64,000 nt of DNA from the NCBI RefSeq assembly GCF_030435805.1, contig NC_081295.1, positions 120,999,501-121,063,500 on the forward strand, in the 5' to 3' direction. The position numbers and the translations under genes were made by a program. The notes under the pieces are model-generated. The model saw nothing but the letters and a program-made list of their open reading frames with translations, was not told the origin of the DNA and ran no database searches. Below are positions 23,590 to 36,700 of the stretch, one piece after another; positions within the stretch are counted from its first letter, which is position 1; each line of letters opens with the position of its first letter. Source of the stretch: Mustela lutreola (taxonomy: Eukaryota > Chordata > Mammalia > Carnivora > Mustelidae).

Positions 23590-24948
23590 ACAGTCAACTA
23601 ATCTTCGACAAAGCAGGAAAGAATGTCCAATGGAAAAAAGACAGCCTCTTCAATAAATGGTGCTGGGAAAATTGGACAGCCACATGCAGAAAAATGAAAT
23701 TGGACCATTTCCTTATACCACACACAAAAATAGACTCAAAATGGATGAAGGACCTCAATGTGAGAAAGGAATCCATCAAAATCCTTGAGGAGAACACAGG
23801 CAGCAACCTCTTCGACCTCAGCCGCAGCAACATCTTCCTAGGAACAACACCAAAGGCAAGGGAAGCAAGGGCAAAAATGAACTATTGGGATTTCATCAAG
23901 ATCAAAAGCTTTTGCACAGCAAAGGAAACAGTTAACAAAATCAAAAGACAACTGACAGAATGGGAGAAGATATTTGCAAACGACATATCAGATAAAGGAC
24001 TAGTGTCCAGAATCTATAAAGAACATAGCAAACTCAACACCCAAAGAACAAATAATCCAATCAAGAAATGGGCAGAGGACATGAACAGACATTTCTGCAA
24101 AGAAGACATCCAGATGGCCAACGGACACATGAAAAAGTGCTCCATATCACTCGGCATCAGGGAAATACAAATCAAAACCACAATGAGATATCACCTCACA
24201 CCAGTCAGAATGGCTAAAATCAACAAGTCAGGAAATGACAGATGCTGGCGAGGATGCGGAGAAAGGGGAACCCTCCTCCACTGTTGGTGGGAATGCAAGC
24301 TGGTGCAGCCACTCTGGAAAACAGCATGGAGGTTCCTCAAAATGTTGAAAATAGAACTGCCCTATGATCCAGCAATTGCACTATTGGGTATTTACCCTAA
24401 AGATACAAACGTAGTGATCCAAAGGGGCACGTGCACCCAAATGTTTATAGCAGCAATGTCCACAATAGCCAAACTACGGAAAGAACCTAGATGTCCATCC
24501 ACAGATGAATGGATCAAGAAGATGTGGTATATATACACAATGGAATACTATGCAGCCATCAAAAGAAATGAAATCTTGCCATTTGTGACAACATGGATGG
24601 AACTAGAGCGTATCATGCTTAGCGAAATAAGTCAAGCAGAGAAAGACAACTATCATATGATCTCCCTGATATGAGGAAGTGGTGATGCAACCTGGGGGCT
24701 TAAGTGGGTAGGAGAAGAATAAATGAAACAAGATGGGATTGGGAGGGAGACAAACCATAAGTGACTCTTAATCTCACACACACAAAAAAAACTGAGGGTT
24801 GCTGGGGGGAGGGGGGTTGGTAGAAGGAGGTGGGATTATGGACATTGGGGAGGGTATGTGCTTTGGTGAGTGCTGTGAAGTGTGTAAACCTGGTGATTCA
24901 CAGACCTGTACCCCTGGGGATAAAATTATATGTTTATAAAAAATAATA
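23590..24948 (+). mobile_element. Young 5'-truncated L1 with 17-bp target-site duplication
   Basis: Contains an uninterrupted ORF2 C-terminal frame to 24674 ([10 protein letters not shown]-type start, [32 protein letters not shown]), then 3' UTR and A-rich tail. Flanked by AAAAAATGGGTATTTTA at 23573-23589 and 24949-24965. The left flank reads GTT/AAAAAA, the L1 endonuclease preference. Frame preservation indicates recent insertion, not host coding. Confidence 0.92.
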
Positions 24949-24965
24949 AAAAAATGGGTATTTTA

Positions 24966-25570
24966 GCCATCTTAAAGTATACAATTAAGTGGTATTTATA
25001 CCTTCACAGTATTGTCCAAACATCATCAGCATGCAGTTCTAGATTATTACTCTGGAAGAAAACTCCATACTATTAATCAGTCCCTACTCATTTTTTTTCC
25101 TTCCCCCTAGCACCTGGCAATCACTAATCTATTTTCTGTCTCTATAAATTTTCCTATGCTAGATATTTCATATAATATATTTCATTCCATATGTCACAAA
25201 ACACATGGAGTTTTTAGTATCTGGCTTTTTTTTTTTTTGTACTAAATATAGTATTTTTAGGGTTCATACATGTTATAGAATATACCAATGTTTCATTCTT
25301 TTTTTTAATTGACAATTTTTTTAAGAGCTGTGTTAGATTCATGCAAAATTGTGTGAAAAATCCAGAGCATTCCCATGTCCCTCCTCTCTCTCCCCATAAT
25401 TTCCTATTAACACTTTGCATTGGTTTATTACATTTGTTACAACAGATGAACCAATAATGATGCGTTATTTTCAAATACAATCTCTATATGGGGTCCACAT
25501 TAGGGTTCATTTTTTGTGTTGTACATCCTGTTGGGTTTGACAAATGTTTTACTACTTTTGATTCTTAATA
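24966..25570 (-). mobile_element. Old L1M-type fragment, minus
   Basis: TCTTAAAGTATACAATTAAG, CACCTGGCAATCACTAATCT, TTAGGGTTCATTTTTTGTGT: reverse of old mammalian L1 3' sequence. The young L1 above interrupts it. Confidence 0.65.
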
Positions 25571-26784
25571 TACCTTTTATAATTTTGAAGTCAAATTTAT
25601 TAGTAGATATGCTGGCTTTGCCTTAAAATATGTTTTATTTTACTCTACTTTGACTTAATGCAATTAAAAATATTTTATTTAATAAATTCTGAAGGTTAAC
25701 TATCCCCTCCTTTTTTTTCTTCCGCCGTGATCAATCTAATTTTTTGCTTGTTTTTTTTATCTGCTTGTGCAGGCCCAATATATAATTTATAGGTTTTCCC
25801 TTGGAAGAGCTCATGAAAATGGTTTGTTTTTTTTTAACAGTCAAATTCTTTCACGATGTATTAAGAAACATGTTTTTCTTTAGCTGAACAAATTGGGGCT
25901 TAATTTATTTTCTCAGCTCCAATGCCAGTTTGAAAAACCATGGGGAAAGAGAATGATTGGTGGCTTGATTAAGACACTGCAATCACTGATGCAGTTGCTT
26001 TGGCTGATGGATGAGTGACTGGATTGCCCCATCAAAGATCCAGTTCCCTGTCACTCCTGATGTAATTGGAGCTGGTTGTAGTCATGCAAAGCATGGCGAT
26101 TCTCAGAAGAGATGTATGGATTTGACAGATCTCAGTTTAAGGGAGAGGACCAGAGGAAATCAGAAACCAAATTTTTTAACCCCTCTGCAGGACTTTTTCC
26201 TTATTGTCAGTAGACTTTAAGTTCCATTAAGGCAGTGATGTTTTTCCTTTTTTTGTGTGTCCTCACAAAGTAGAAAAGTGTCATATATTAGGAATATTAT
26301 GAAATAGAGGAATAGATTCATAAATAGTTTATTCAATATCTTATCTGTAGAATACACTTTGCTGGGCTGTAGAGATAAAATGCTTAGTAAGGCATAATTC
26401 CTGCCTTAAGATAGTTCTTTATTCTAGTGAAGTCTCTTTGATTTTTGAATGTCTTATCATTCCCTCATAAAGTCTACTCATAATGGGATTGCCAGAACAG
26501 TCTGGCAACAAATATTTAATTGATGGTGTCAGATGGTGAATTCAAGGTCACTACTTTGTCAGGAACTGTGGGCTACTTGGAGATCCTTCATTGCTTGTGG
26601 ATTTGCCCAACCTTAAAGATGAAGATATGATGTATGATATTATCCCTGACATTTCTACAACTGTGATTCCAACAGAACATCACACTTCACATTTTCTTTC
26701 ATTGCCCACCTCTAGCCTTTGATCCTGAATCTCTAAGTTTAAAAGGACAAAATCCATTAAAATAAGTGGAGGAGCAGCAGAAGC

Positions 26785-26870
26785 TTGCTGGCTCAGTTGG
26801 AGTATGCGGCTCTTGATCTCTGAGTCCTGACCAAGCCAACACTCGGCATTGAGATTACTTAACACAACAA
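26785..26870 (+). mobile_element. tRNA-derived SINE, second type, plus
   Basis: GCTGGCTCAGTTGGAGTATG, CGGCTCTTGATCTCTGAGTC, GAGATTACTTAA: the short carnivore tRNA-SINE form. Diverged. Confidence 0.6.
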
Positions 26871-27639
26871 CAACGTTTGAAAGCCAGAGAGCCGCCCCCA
26901 GGTCACCTGTTGATCAGCCTGCCTGACTAGCATTTGCCATAGTAGCTGTCATGGGATTGCAGGGGAGACCATCTCCCTGGAGTTGGATTCACTTTCCCCA
27001 AGTGTGGTCAGACCTACATGGTGCACTATCTGGGGATACTTGAAATGAAGATGGAAAGAAACTTGATTATCTCAGGGACAGAAACAAGCTCTTTACGTTT
27101 ATCTTAGGCAGCAAGAGATGACCTGAGGCTGAGAAGAAGGGGTTGCCCACAAGAATGTGGATCAGAGAGCCAAACTGACTATCTCTCCAGACATTTCTGG
27201 TGTGGTGTCACTGGGCATCCAGTCATCATCCCACCAAATGCCACTATCCTCTTTGACTCAGAGCTTCTGAAACTGGAATAACAGGAATAGCCTCCTCCCT
27301 GAGCTCCCCATTCTTAGGTGTGTCATGGAAGGATCTGGTATGTCCAGATGCACTTGTGAATCCTATGGCACTTTTCCTGACTTTCCACTATACTCTTCGT
27401 ATAAACATGACCCATGAATGTGTTCTGGAACTCAGCTTTGCTCTTTCCTTCTCTCCTTCTATGTGTGTTGCCTTAAATTATATGCCATAAATCTCAAGTT
27501 ACTCATTTTATTTTGTTTTTGTTTTGGGGTGAAGGTTCAGTTTCAGTCTTTTGGATCTAGATTTCTAGATCCAAATCCATCTAATACTTAAGTATTAGTA
27601 AGGTATAAATAGCACAAGTAATGGGTTAACTTTGTTTTA

Positions 27640-27836
27640 AAAAAATTTTTAAAGATTTTATTTATTTACTTGAGAGAGAGAGTGCACAAGCAGTGAGAAG
27701 GGGCAGAGAGAGAGGGAGAAGAAGACTCCCCTCTTAGGAGGAAGCCTGATGTGGATGGGGCTTGATCCCAGGACCCTGAGATCATGACCTGAACCTAAGG
27801 CAGACACTTTACCAACTGAGCCACCCAGGTGCCCCA
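27640..27836 (-). mobile_element. Can-SINE, minus
   Basis: AAAGATTTTATTTATTTACT to GAGCCACCCAGGTGCCCC. Confidence 0.92.
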
Positions 27837-28174
27837 TGGTTTGATTAGTGTGGGAGGGAATTTTGTTATTATTTTTTTGGATGAAATTTTCATCTATTAC
27901 AAATTAAACATTTTTGCTGTTGCACTGAAAGCTTTAGCAGATTTGAGGTTCTGTTGAGGGCTGAATTACTCTCCAAGTTGAGAGATGTCCTTGGGTCAAA
28001 TTAAAAGCCCTACCTGAAACTGATGTGGGGAGAAGAAGAACCTTTGCATCCACTGCCCAGCCCCAGACTCACCTTAAACTCTGTCTTTTGAAAGCATCTC
28101 ACTGAGATGTCAGACACTACAGATATCTGTCCCCAGACCAGCAGTGATCGCTGAAGACTTCTTTGTGGCCTAGT

Positions 28175-28218
28175 TTTATTATTATTAATTATTATTATTA
28201 TTGTTATTATTATTATTG
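28175..28218. repeat. ATT-rich simple repeat
   Basis: TTATTATTATT repeats with small interruptions. Confidence 0.85.
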
Positions 28219-29470
28219 TTTTCCATCCTGAGGTTTTTCTAATGTATATTCAGGACTTTTGTAATCTCATAGCTATCCAAGTTCCACCTCCCAAGTTTTA
28301 GGAACTTAATCAAAAGCTTAAATTGAACATGCTGTTCATAGACACCCAATGAAAAGTCCAGCAATCATGACAAACCCTAGGGTATTGTCTTGAAGAAATG
28401 ATGCTGGCCATCACAGCTTCAGCATCACCTGGTTTTGATGTTCAGCTCCCCATGCTGAGCTCAGTTTCTTAGCTTTTCCTCCCTCTCCCACCCCTCTGCT
28501 GTCCTGCATAGTGAATTGATGAGAGAAAATTATTGCTGTGTACCCTACCTCCTCCACCTCACACTACATAAGGGTTTGAGTTTTATGATTACAATAAAAA
28601 TGCTTTATGCTGACTTTTCTAAAAAAAAAAATGAGTGGAGAAGTGACAGGGGGAGGAATCCCATTGTAGAACAAAATATGAATTTAGTTTCTTTAGGTAA
28701 GATATTTAAAAACTCATTTGGAAATCTCATGCTGATTGCTCTGAGTATTTAAAAAAGTAACATATCCCTAACTGAACCCATTATCCTTCCTGCTCTATAT
28801 CATAGTTCCAATCCCCTTTGTTCCTATTTTGTGGTTTTCTCCATGTAAAGGGTTCTCATGTCCAGAAATCCATGTCCATTTGATTATAGCTATTAACATT
28901 TGTCTACCATTCATTTATCTCTCTCCTCCCTTAATTTTTGCTTGCTTTTGATGTAAGTATTCTCTTTACTGTCAGTAATGTTAATATTCTGGGCTCTGGC
29001 TTCATTATTCCTGGTTCCAATACTCGTCTTACCTCTTAGTGTGTCAGTGAAATTTTGCTAAGAAGATATATCTTCCAAGAGAGGTGGTTAATGGGACTTA
29101 AACAGTTTAAAAATTGGTTAATAGTGTGGAAAAATCTAAGTGGATTCTTCTCTCTCCAGGAAGAGGGGGCTCATTTAACAGGAGAGACTCATATTTTATA
29201 TCCTGAAGACATAAGCTTTTGAAGCCTTAGTTGCACTAAAGGCAAAGAATCCCTCAATAGTGGTAAGAAGATGATCAGAACAGGAAAAAAAGAAATATGC
29301 CAGTGTTAGCAGTGCCTTTCTCCATGAAGCCTCCAGATGTTTCTTCATTCTTATTTGAACATTTTTCTCTGAAAGCGTAAAGTACAACATCAATTCTTTT
29401 TTCATTCACATATTCACATATGACACAATTCAGGACTTGCTAACCAGTGAGAATTTGTTAAAAAAAAAAA

Positions 29471-29472
<2 letters not shown>

Positions 29473-29513
<41 letters not shown>
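29473..29513. repeat. (GT)n microsatellite
   Basis: About 20 GT units after a short A run. Confidence 0.95.
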
Positions 29514-30102
29514 TTTCATCACAGAAACGTTGGGCTCCTGCTCAAATGGTTTATAGCTCCACAGCAGTCCTCCCCACTGCATGGCAAACTCCAGGTTTCA
29601 AGGTCAGTGGACATGAACCTGAAGAAAGGGCAAGCCAAACTATTAACTTTCACAAGGCTTGAACAAATTTGTGTATCTACAATAGTAGTAATATGCATTA
29701 AGGATCCACTCAACTGATTCTTCCCTTCAAACACCACCGCTCCTTCATATTTGATAACAAAAATAACAGGAAGAGAGATTTTTCTTTTAATGTGGTTTTA
29801 AAAATATTTACTTCAATACACAGTACCAGAACAGAGGAGAGGCCATGCATTTTTTGGGAATTTTCTTATGACAAATTGTTGCTGCTCAAAAAGACACTGT
29901 ATTTCCCCAAAAATAACACAAGAGGAAATTCCCCCAGATATTTTTCAGTTGTCCCATTTCTCTTTCTGCCTTTGCCTCTCTGAAAGGGGCTGAAATCACA
30001 CGTAGTGAAGCTGACTTACTCTCCACACAAGGACAGCTTTCTTGGAGAACATACCAATAAGAAGCCTGAGCAAGAGCAGCAGAGGTGCTGATACTTCACT
30101 TC

Positions 30103-30758
30103 TTATGCAAGTAATAGATGGTTAGCTTCTTGGGGGACACCCATGTCACCACTCCTTAAATGAGTTACAGAGATATTTGGAGAAGAATCAGGATAATTGT
30201 CAGTGTCATCTGAAGTTGTGCAGATGGTCACAGATGTGCCAGCACCCTGAAGGCTAAAATAAGGACGCAGGGTCTGATGTAAGGTAATTCCAATAAAAGA
30301 AAAGATGTGAGACCCATCAAGCATGTTGTAAAATGACAAATCTCCATCTTCCTGGTCCAAGAAAACTCCTATCCTTTGATGATGCTGTCTCGGTGACAGT
30401 GACTCTGAGGCGATGGGAACCTTGAATTCTCCTTCCTTGTATGCTAACACCCAGAAACCCTTCTCTGGACTTTCTACAAACCATCCATCTCTTGTTACTG
30501 AATCTAAACAAACACCCACAGCCCATTTAGTTTCAGGTCCAGCTTCTGTCCCAATATTGACTTCTACCTCCCAGTAATATCTCCCTGTTTCAAAGGAATT
30601 CTGGCCCAGAGCACTTAAGACAGCTTCAGATTCCTCTTTTCCTTGGTATACTGAGGCATCACCGTCCTGAGGAATATTTCCCTTTAAAGAAACTTGTTTT
30701 TTATTATTAGATATGATGAGACTGCCAGGAGGTCTTTCTGAGTCCAGAGTAACAGCAA
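30103..30758 (-). CDS. BTNL-like gene (minus) exon 9, B30.2 (PRY/SPRY)
   Basis: After ATACCTGCAG the frame reads [48 protein letters not shown] and [18 protein letters not shown], ending with a hydrophilic tail and a stop at 30103-30105. All main B30.2 blocks are present. Deviations are LDS for LDP in PRY and LDQE for LDYE in SPRY. The inner face of B30.2 in related butyrophilins binds phosphoantigens or partners; no such function is shown here. Confidence 0.93.
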
Positions 30759-33700
30759 CTGCAGGTATAGAGGGGAAATAGGTCATTCCACAGTGAAGAC
30801 CAATTGGCCTTAGGAAAAATGCAAATACAGGGAAAAGAGAATGAAGGAAAATAAGAGGGAGAGCCACAGAAGAGGAGGTAAGACAATTTATGGTTTGTTC
30901 TGTGTCCTTCCTCAGGAGATATGTGTATATATCATAGAAAGGCAAGGCTGGATGATCTTGAGTAACCATTTGTTCCAGATGGGTCGAGACTATCTAACCA
31001 AGAGGGCTGTCTGCCTGGTCTGAAGATACCCAGAGTCAGGTATTTCAAGATGGGGTCCCTCTAGCTGCTCTCTAATGCTTGACATAATAAGAAAGCCCTG
31101 TCAGAGTTCAATCACAGTGTATCTACTTTCATTAAGCTTCTTTGGTATCATTTTCATTTGATATAATTTATTATGTAATTATTAAGTCACCTACTTCTCA
31201 TGTATTTTTATTAGATTTCTAATGGTTGAAATTGTAGACTTTGTAATCAGACAGTTATGAATTTTTATAATTAATTTATCCTTAGTAAGTGTGATTTTGA
31301 AGCTACTTTGCTTCTCTCATCCTTAATTTACCTTCATAATCATATATGCAATTATGATACCTCAGCATAGGACTGTTGTGAGAAATAAACAAGATAATGT
31401 GTAGAGAACTTACAACTGTGTCTTGTCCATAATGAACACGTGGTAAATTCTTTAAGCTTCCAATAGTTATAGTAACACTAATACCAGCAGTAATAGCAGC
31501 AATAGTACTAATACCTGCAGTAATTTGTTTCTTCTCAAATAAAATATCTTCAACAGTTAGAATTTTTTCTCATAAGAATTTGTATGTGGGGATAGTAGAA
31601 TGTGCTTTAGTTTTTGGAGAATTAAATTGACTAGGAAATATTTGTGGATGCAGGGATATTCAGAGTAAACCAGCATGCACTAGAAACTGATAATCAACTA
31701 ATAATTCTGGAAAGATTCTAAGATGGTTTTCCACTTACACTGAGATACAACAAGCTCCTCTGCCTCAGGCCAGTGTAACAGACATCCTTCTGACCAAGTT
31801 GCCCTTGCACTGTTATTCCCATTAATAAATCTACCATATCACTTAAGTCTCAGATTAAAAATCAGTTCCTTGGGGAAATTCCTTAAATATACCATTATTT
31901 TTTCTCATGGAAATTTATTATTCCTTCACAAACTTCATCACAATTTGTACATGTACTTCTCCATGAAGTCAGAGATCAGATCTGCTTTATTTATTTGGCA
32001 TTGAATAAATAGTTCTATAAATTAATGCTGGATGAATGAATGATATCAGAAAAGTAAGAAACCTGTTCACAGTTCAGCATGAGATTGAGACTGAACTGAA
32101 AATCATGAAATGAATCACCAACCAGGTTTTACTGGGAGTTTATATAAATGTAAGAGTTTCTCATTTGTGTAAGAGATTATGTGGGATAAAATAATAAAGT
32201 CGCTCACCTGCTTTGAATTGTTCCTTTCTCCAGTCTAAAAAGAAAAAAAAAATCATATGGGAAAATACATAAAGAACATGTCTTCTCAACCAGTGGGATG
32301 CTTAACCCTTATTCCTTTATTCTTTTGGACTCCCACATTCAAAATAAAATTTCTGGAATATACCACATCTCTGAAAAATGCTCTTGAAATGCCTCATGAA
32401 ATTTTGGGGTACCTGAAGTCCCAAGACAACATGAGTTACTCACCAGCATACAATTTTGCTTTTCTCCAGTCTGAAATAAAACAAAGGAATTAGATTTTCC
32501 CATTCACAAGACCTTCACTCCAGAGTATTAAATTGCTGCAACCATGTGAAATTTGCATGAAATCAACCACATGAAGTTTTATGATAGTGCTATATTTCTG
32601 TGTTCATCACTTCAATGACAATTCTAGGGTATTTGCCTTCTTTTATTTCTCATATTTCTCACATCCCACTAACATATTGTGATAAAATATGAGGTTATGA
32701 CTTTTTTGGGAGAGGAGAAGTGTACTGTAAAGCCTAAAATTTCATGTGTTGCCTGATGACTTTGAGCTTCAAAGGTCTCTAAATACCTGTAAGCACCCCT
32801 GCTCTCACCAGATATGCTTCCACCCAGTAGAAGAAAATCCACACTCAACTAATTTTCCTATCAGTTGAGCCAGCTGAACCCCACCTGGTCCTCAACCTAA
32901 TGGCCGTCAGCTCCCTATCAGCCTGCAGAATTACTCCAAAAAAGCCAATCACATACTTCCAAAGAAACCAGTAGCACCTCATCTTATGGTTACTAAAAAG
33001 CTTGCCTCCCTCAGCCCCTGCTGGTTCTCTCTGTTCCCAAGTGCAACATGTGATCCTGCATGGCTTATGTTGTCCTCCCCTCCCCCCCCAGGATGTGAGT
33101 ATAGGTGATTAATAAACTGCTGTCAAGCTCATATGTCCAGTGGTGGGTGTCATGTGTCTAAATATCTTATCCTATTTAGGGTGGAGAAGCCCTCCCTCAC
33201 TAACAAGGTGAACAGGAGATGATCAGAACAGAGGGATAGACAAGATGCTTGGTCCAACTATAACATTGATATTACTCACCCCGTTGATATAACTCCTTCC
33301 TTCTGTCTGAAATGGAACAACAACCTGTGAGATGCAAAGTACATAGCGTGGAGGAAGGACTCTATTTCATCTATTACAACAAAGAAAAATGGAACACTTA
33401 CCAAGCTCTTTCTTAAGCAACTCTAAAAAGGAAAGAAAACAAGTCTACGGTTTATTTTCTAGACTATATTACCTAAGCCCAGATCCTGAATGCACTTCCA
33501 CATACCTAGATCAAGAAATTCATCCTGAGAATTACTATAACCAATTCTTCTAACTCCATGTTAATACCAGTGAATTTTCTCTCTCCATTGGACTCTATTA
33601 TATTTTTCTCCATGTCTTACTGGAGGTTGTGAGGTTCTAACTAAATGCACTCATGTCTGTTTGTTCCAACAGATTCCATCCATATGCTCAGCTAGAAGCC

Positions 33701-36700
33701 CATAAGTTCATAGATTCCACCCAGCCTGATTCACAGTTTTACCTTTGGCTTCACTTTCTTTCTCTTTTTCCTTTTGAACTTCCTGTACTCTTTTCTTCTC
33801 CTGTCGTTCTTTCCAGGCCAAAAACACAACAGCACTGAGGAAAATCCCAAGTAAGAGGAAAGTCCCAGCAAATGCTCCCTTCCAAGGAGAGGTCCTAGGG
33901 AAGAAAGATTCTGATACAGAAACCCCCAAAACCTGATTAAGAACATTACCAAGCAATCCTATCCCATCCCAATTCCTAAATATCCCCTCCTCACAACTAT
34001 CCTGTCCCCCAAATGAGCAACACTGACCTGGAATAGAAATGGTTTCCACCTGCTCTTGTCCAAAGAAAGGGTTCTTCATGGAACAGGACACTTCTGTCTT
34101 TGAACTGTCTTTCACAATGAGAGATGCCTCTATTTGAAACAACCCATCATCGTCTTGGTTCTCATCCTCAGAAAGAGATGGTATCTTCTCTCCTGTTGCA
34201 TCTGTCCATTGTACCTCAGGTTGGGGAAACCACCCCTTGCTTGTGCATGTCAGCCTTATTCCTTTATCTTCTGGACCTACCATAAAAACACGAGGACCAG
34301 AACCCAGGCCTGGAGAGGAGAAAGTCATTTGAGACCTAGACACCTTTGATCCAGAGTCCTTAATTTTACACAATAACATCAATGTGGGGACATGGACGAA
34401 GCACCATCATTCTTGGTGGGAAGAGAGGGTAGGGTTTCTTTTCTTCCTTCATGAAAAAATGGGTAATTGTAGCTAAATCTCAAGAAATTTGAAGCTGATA
34501 CTAGGACTACTGATGCCCACCACATCTGCTCTACCCAGGGATATTTGCAATTGGCCATAGAAGGAAAAGAGCAGAGTAAATTTTACAAATGTTAAGTTCT
34601 TTCAGAAAAACACCAGGGCTGCCTGGGTGGCTCAGTGGGTTAAAGCCTCTGCCTTCGGCTCAGATCATGATCCCGGGATTCTGGGATCCAGCCCCTCATC
34701 GGGCTCTTTGCTCAGCAGGGATCCTGCTTCCTCCTCTCTCTCTACATGCTTCTCTGCCTACTTGTGATCTCTGTCTGTCACATAAATAAGTAAAATCTTA
34801 AAAAGAAAAGAAAAGAAAAAGAAAAACACCAATACTTCTATATCTATCCTATATCTATCTGTTTCACTTATTGAAGTCTTAAGGAAGGCTATCTTTGATT
34901 AAACTGAGTCTTCTGTAGTGACTTCTTTAAACAATATCATTTTGTAATGTTTCCAAATTTTCTTTCTTCCCCTGAGTGGAGAATATCTAAAAGATGAAGG
35001 TTGCCTTATTCCATGAAGGAGTTGATCTATTTTTACTGTTTTTAACTTTTCCACTCTCATTTATTTCTTTTCTCTCTACCACCTCTCCTCTTTAACTTTT
35101 CACATGGGCCCACTAGGGGATCCATGTCACTTATATTAAAACATTACATTACCAGAATGTTAGAAAAATCCATTTTCTCTTTGAGAATAATGGCTATCCT
35201 GGCTTCTAAGGCTATATATTATTTTATCCTTTTAAAATTTAATATTCATGGTATGGATCCTCTTACACCTAGCTCAGTCCTACTCTGATTCCTCAGATAT
35301 AGGAAATATAGTAGAAACCTCAGAGATCTTGTCTTTTTTGGATAAAAATAATGCAGCTAATAATTTTTATTACCAAATCCTGACCTGCCTGGGAGGGCCA
35401 CACTTCTAAAAAACAGAAAGCAATCTGAAAGACAATTTTCAGAATTGTTTGAGGGAGCTGCCAACTGTCCCGAACAAAGGAAATTAATAGAAGTGAGTAA
35501 AACTGGTCATAAGCAAAACAGACTCAACTATAGAGCACAAACTGATAGTTACCAGAGGTTGTGTGTGTTGGGGGGTGGGGTGGAGGGGGTGAAATAGATG
35601 AAGATTACCATGATGCACACTGAATTGTTGAATCACAATATTGTACACCTGAAACTAATATAACAATGTATGTTAACTACACTTGAATTAAAATAAAAAG
35701 CTTTAAAAAAAAGAAGTTAAGAGGAAATAGAAAACAAAAGACATCAAAGAGGAAAAAAAGAAACTGGTCATGAGCAAAATGCAACAGTCAAGGCCTAAGA
35801 AGAAAATACTAACAGACAAAAATAGATCTTGTGTCTCCTGGAAGAATATAACCAAAGAAGCTCTAAGCTGAAATAAGCAAAAACTATACCTATGTTAAGA
35901 AAGAGGAACAGGACACCTGGGTGGCTCAATCAGTGTCAGCCTTCACTCAGATCATAATCCCAGGGTCCTGGGATCAAGTCCCACATTAGACTCTGCTCAA
36001 TGGGGATCCTGATTCTTCCTCTGCCTACTGCTGCCTGTGTTTGTGGTCTCTCTCTCTCACACAAATGAATAAATAATTCTTCAAAAAAAGAGAGAGAGAG
36101 AGAAAGGAGAACAGAAAGGGATGCCCATTCCTGAGCATAGAAGCAGCTGTACTAGGTAGGCAAAGTTTAACTAACAGAAGATAAGTGTAGATATATAATC
36201 AATCAAGTGCTTCTAAAGATTGGATTTATGTACATCAGCCAATGAACAGATATAAAAAAGGTACTGAAAAAAAATGACACGATTTATATGAGGTTAGTTT
36301 TGGAACTGAAAAACTTTGCTTTCTACTTAGAAGATACTAGAGTGGTGGGTATTAAGGAGGGCACATATTGCATGGAGCACTGAGTATGGTGCATAAACAA
36401 TGAATCTTGAAACACTGAAAAAATAAATTAAAAAAAGGAGATCTAGAGTGGGATCACAGTAACAAGGCTCAGAAGAGTTTGTCACTCTTTCCTTCAAGAC
36501 CTAAAGGATTTGGACTCTTCTTATTAAAGTGATACATAAAGAAGATGGATAAAGTAAGTCTACAGATACCTTGTTGGAAAAATAAAATAAGAAATATTAA
36601 TTTAAGATAGGCCTAACACGTGCAAAAATGAATAAAAACATTACAATTAAGAAATTTGGGCAGAGAATAAGGTTTAGAAATAGAAACACTATGATATTGT

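Larger units (their letters stand above)
25571..29460. other. Intergenic stretch, no gene recognised
   Basis: Between the L1 cluster and the 3' end of the minus BTNL-like gene. Apart from two SINEs and an ATT-rich tract, nothing is identifiable. 26880-27480 looks like unique sequence but shows no long frame or family motif. Confidence 0.5.

Noticed and set aside
23496-24674. Longest open frame in the window (392 codons) as a host gene
   Set aside because: It is the L1 ORF2 C-terminus inside a young insertion with target-site duplications.
29475-29717. Frames beginning with repeated Cys-Val
   Set aside because: Translations of a GT microsatellite; no family motif after it.
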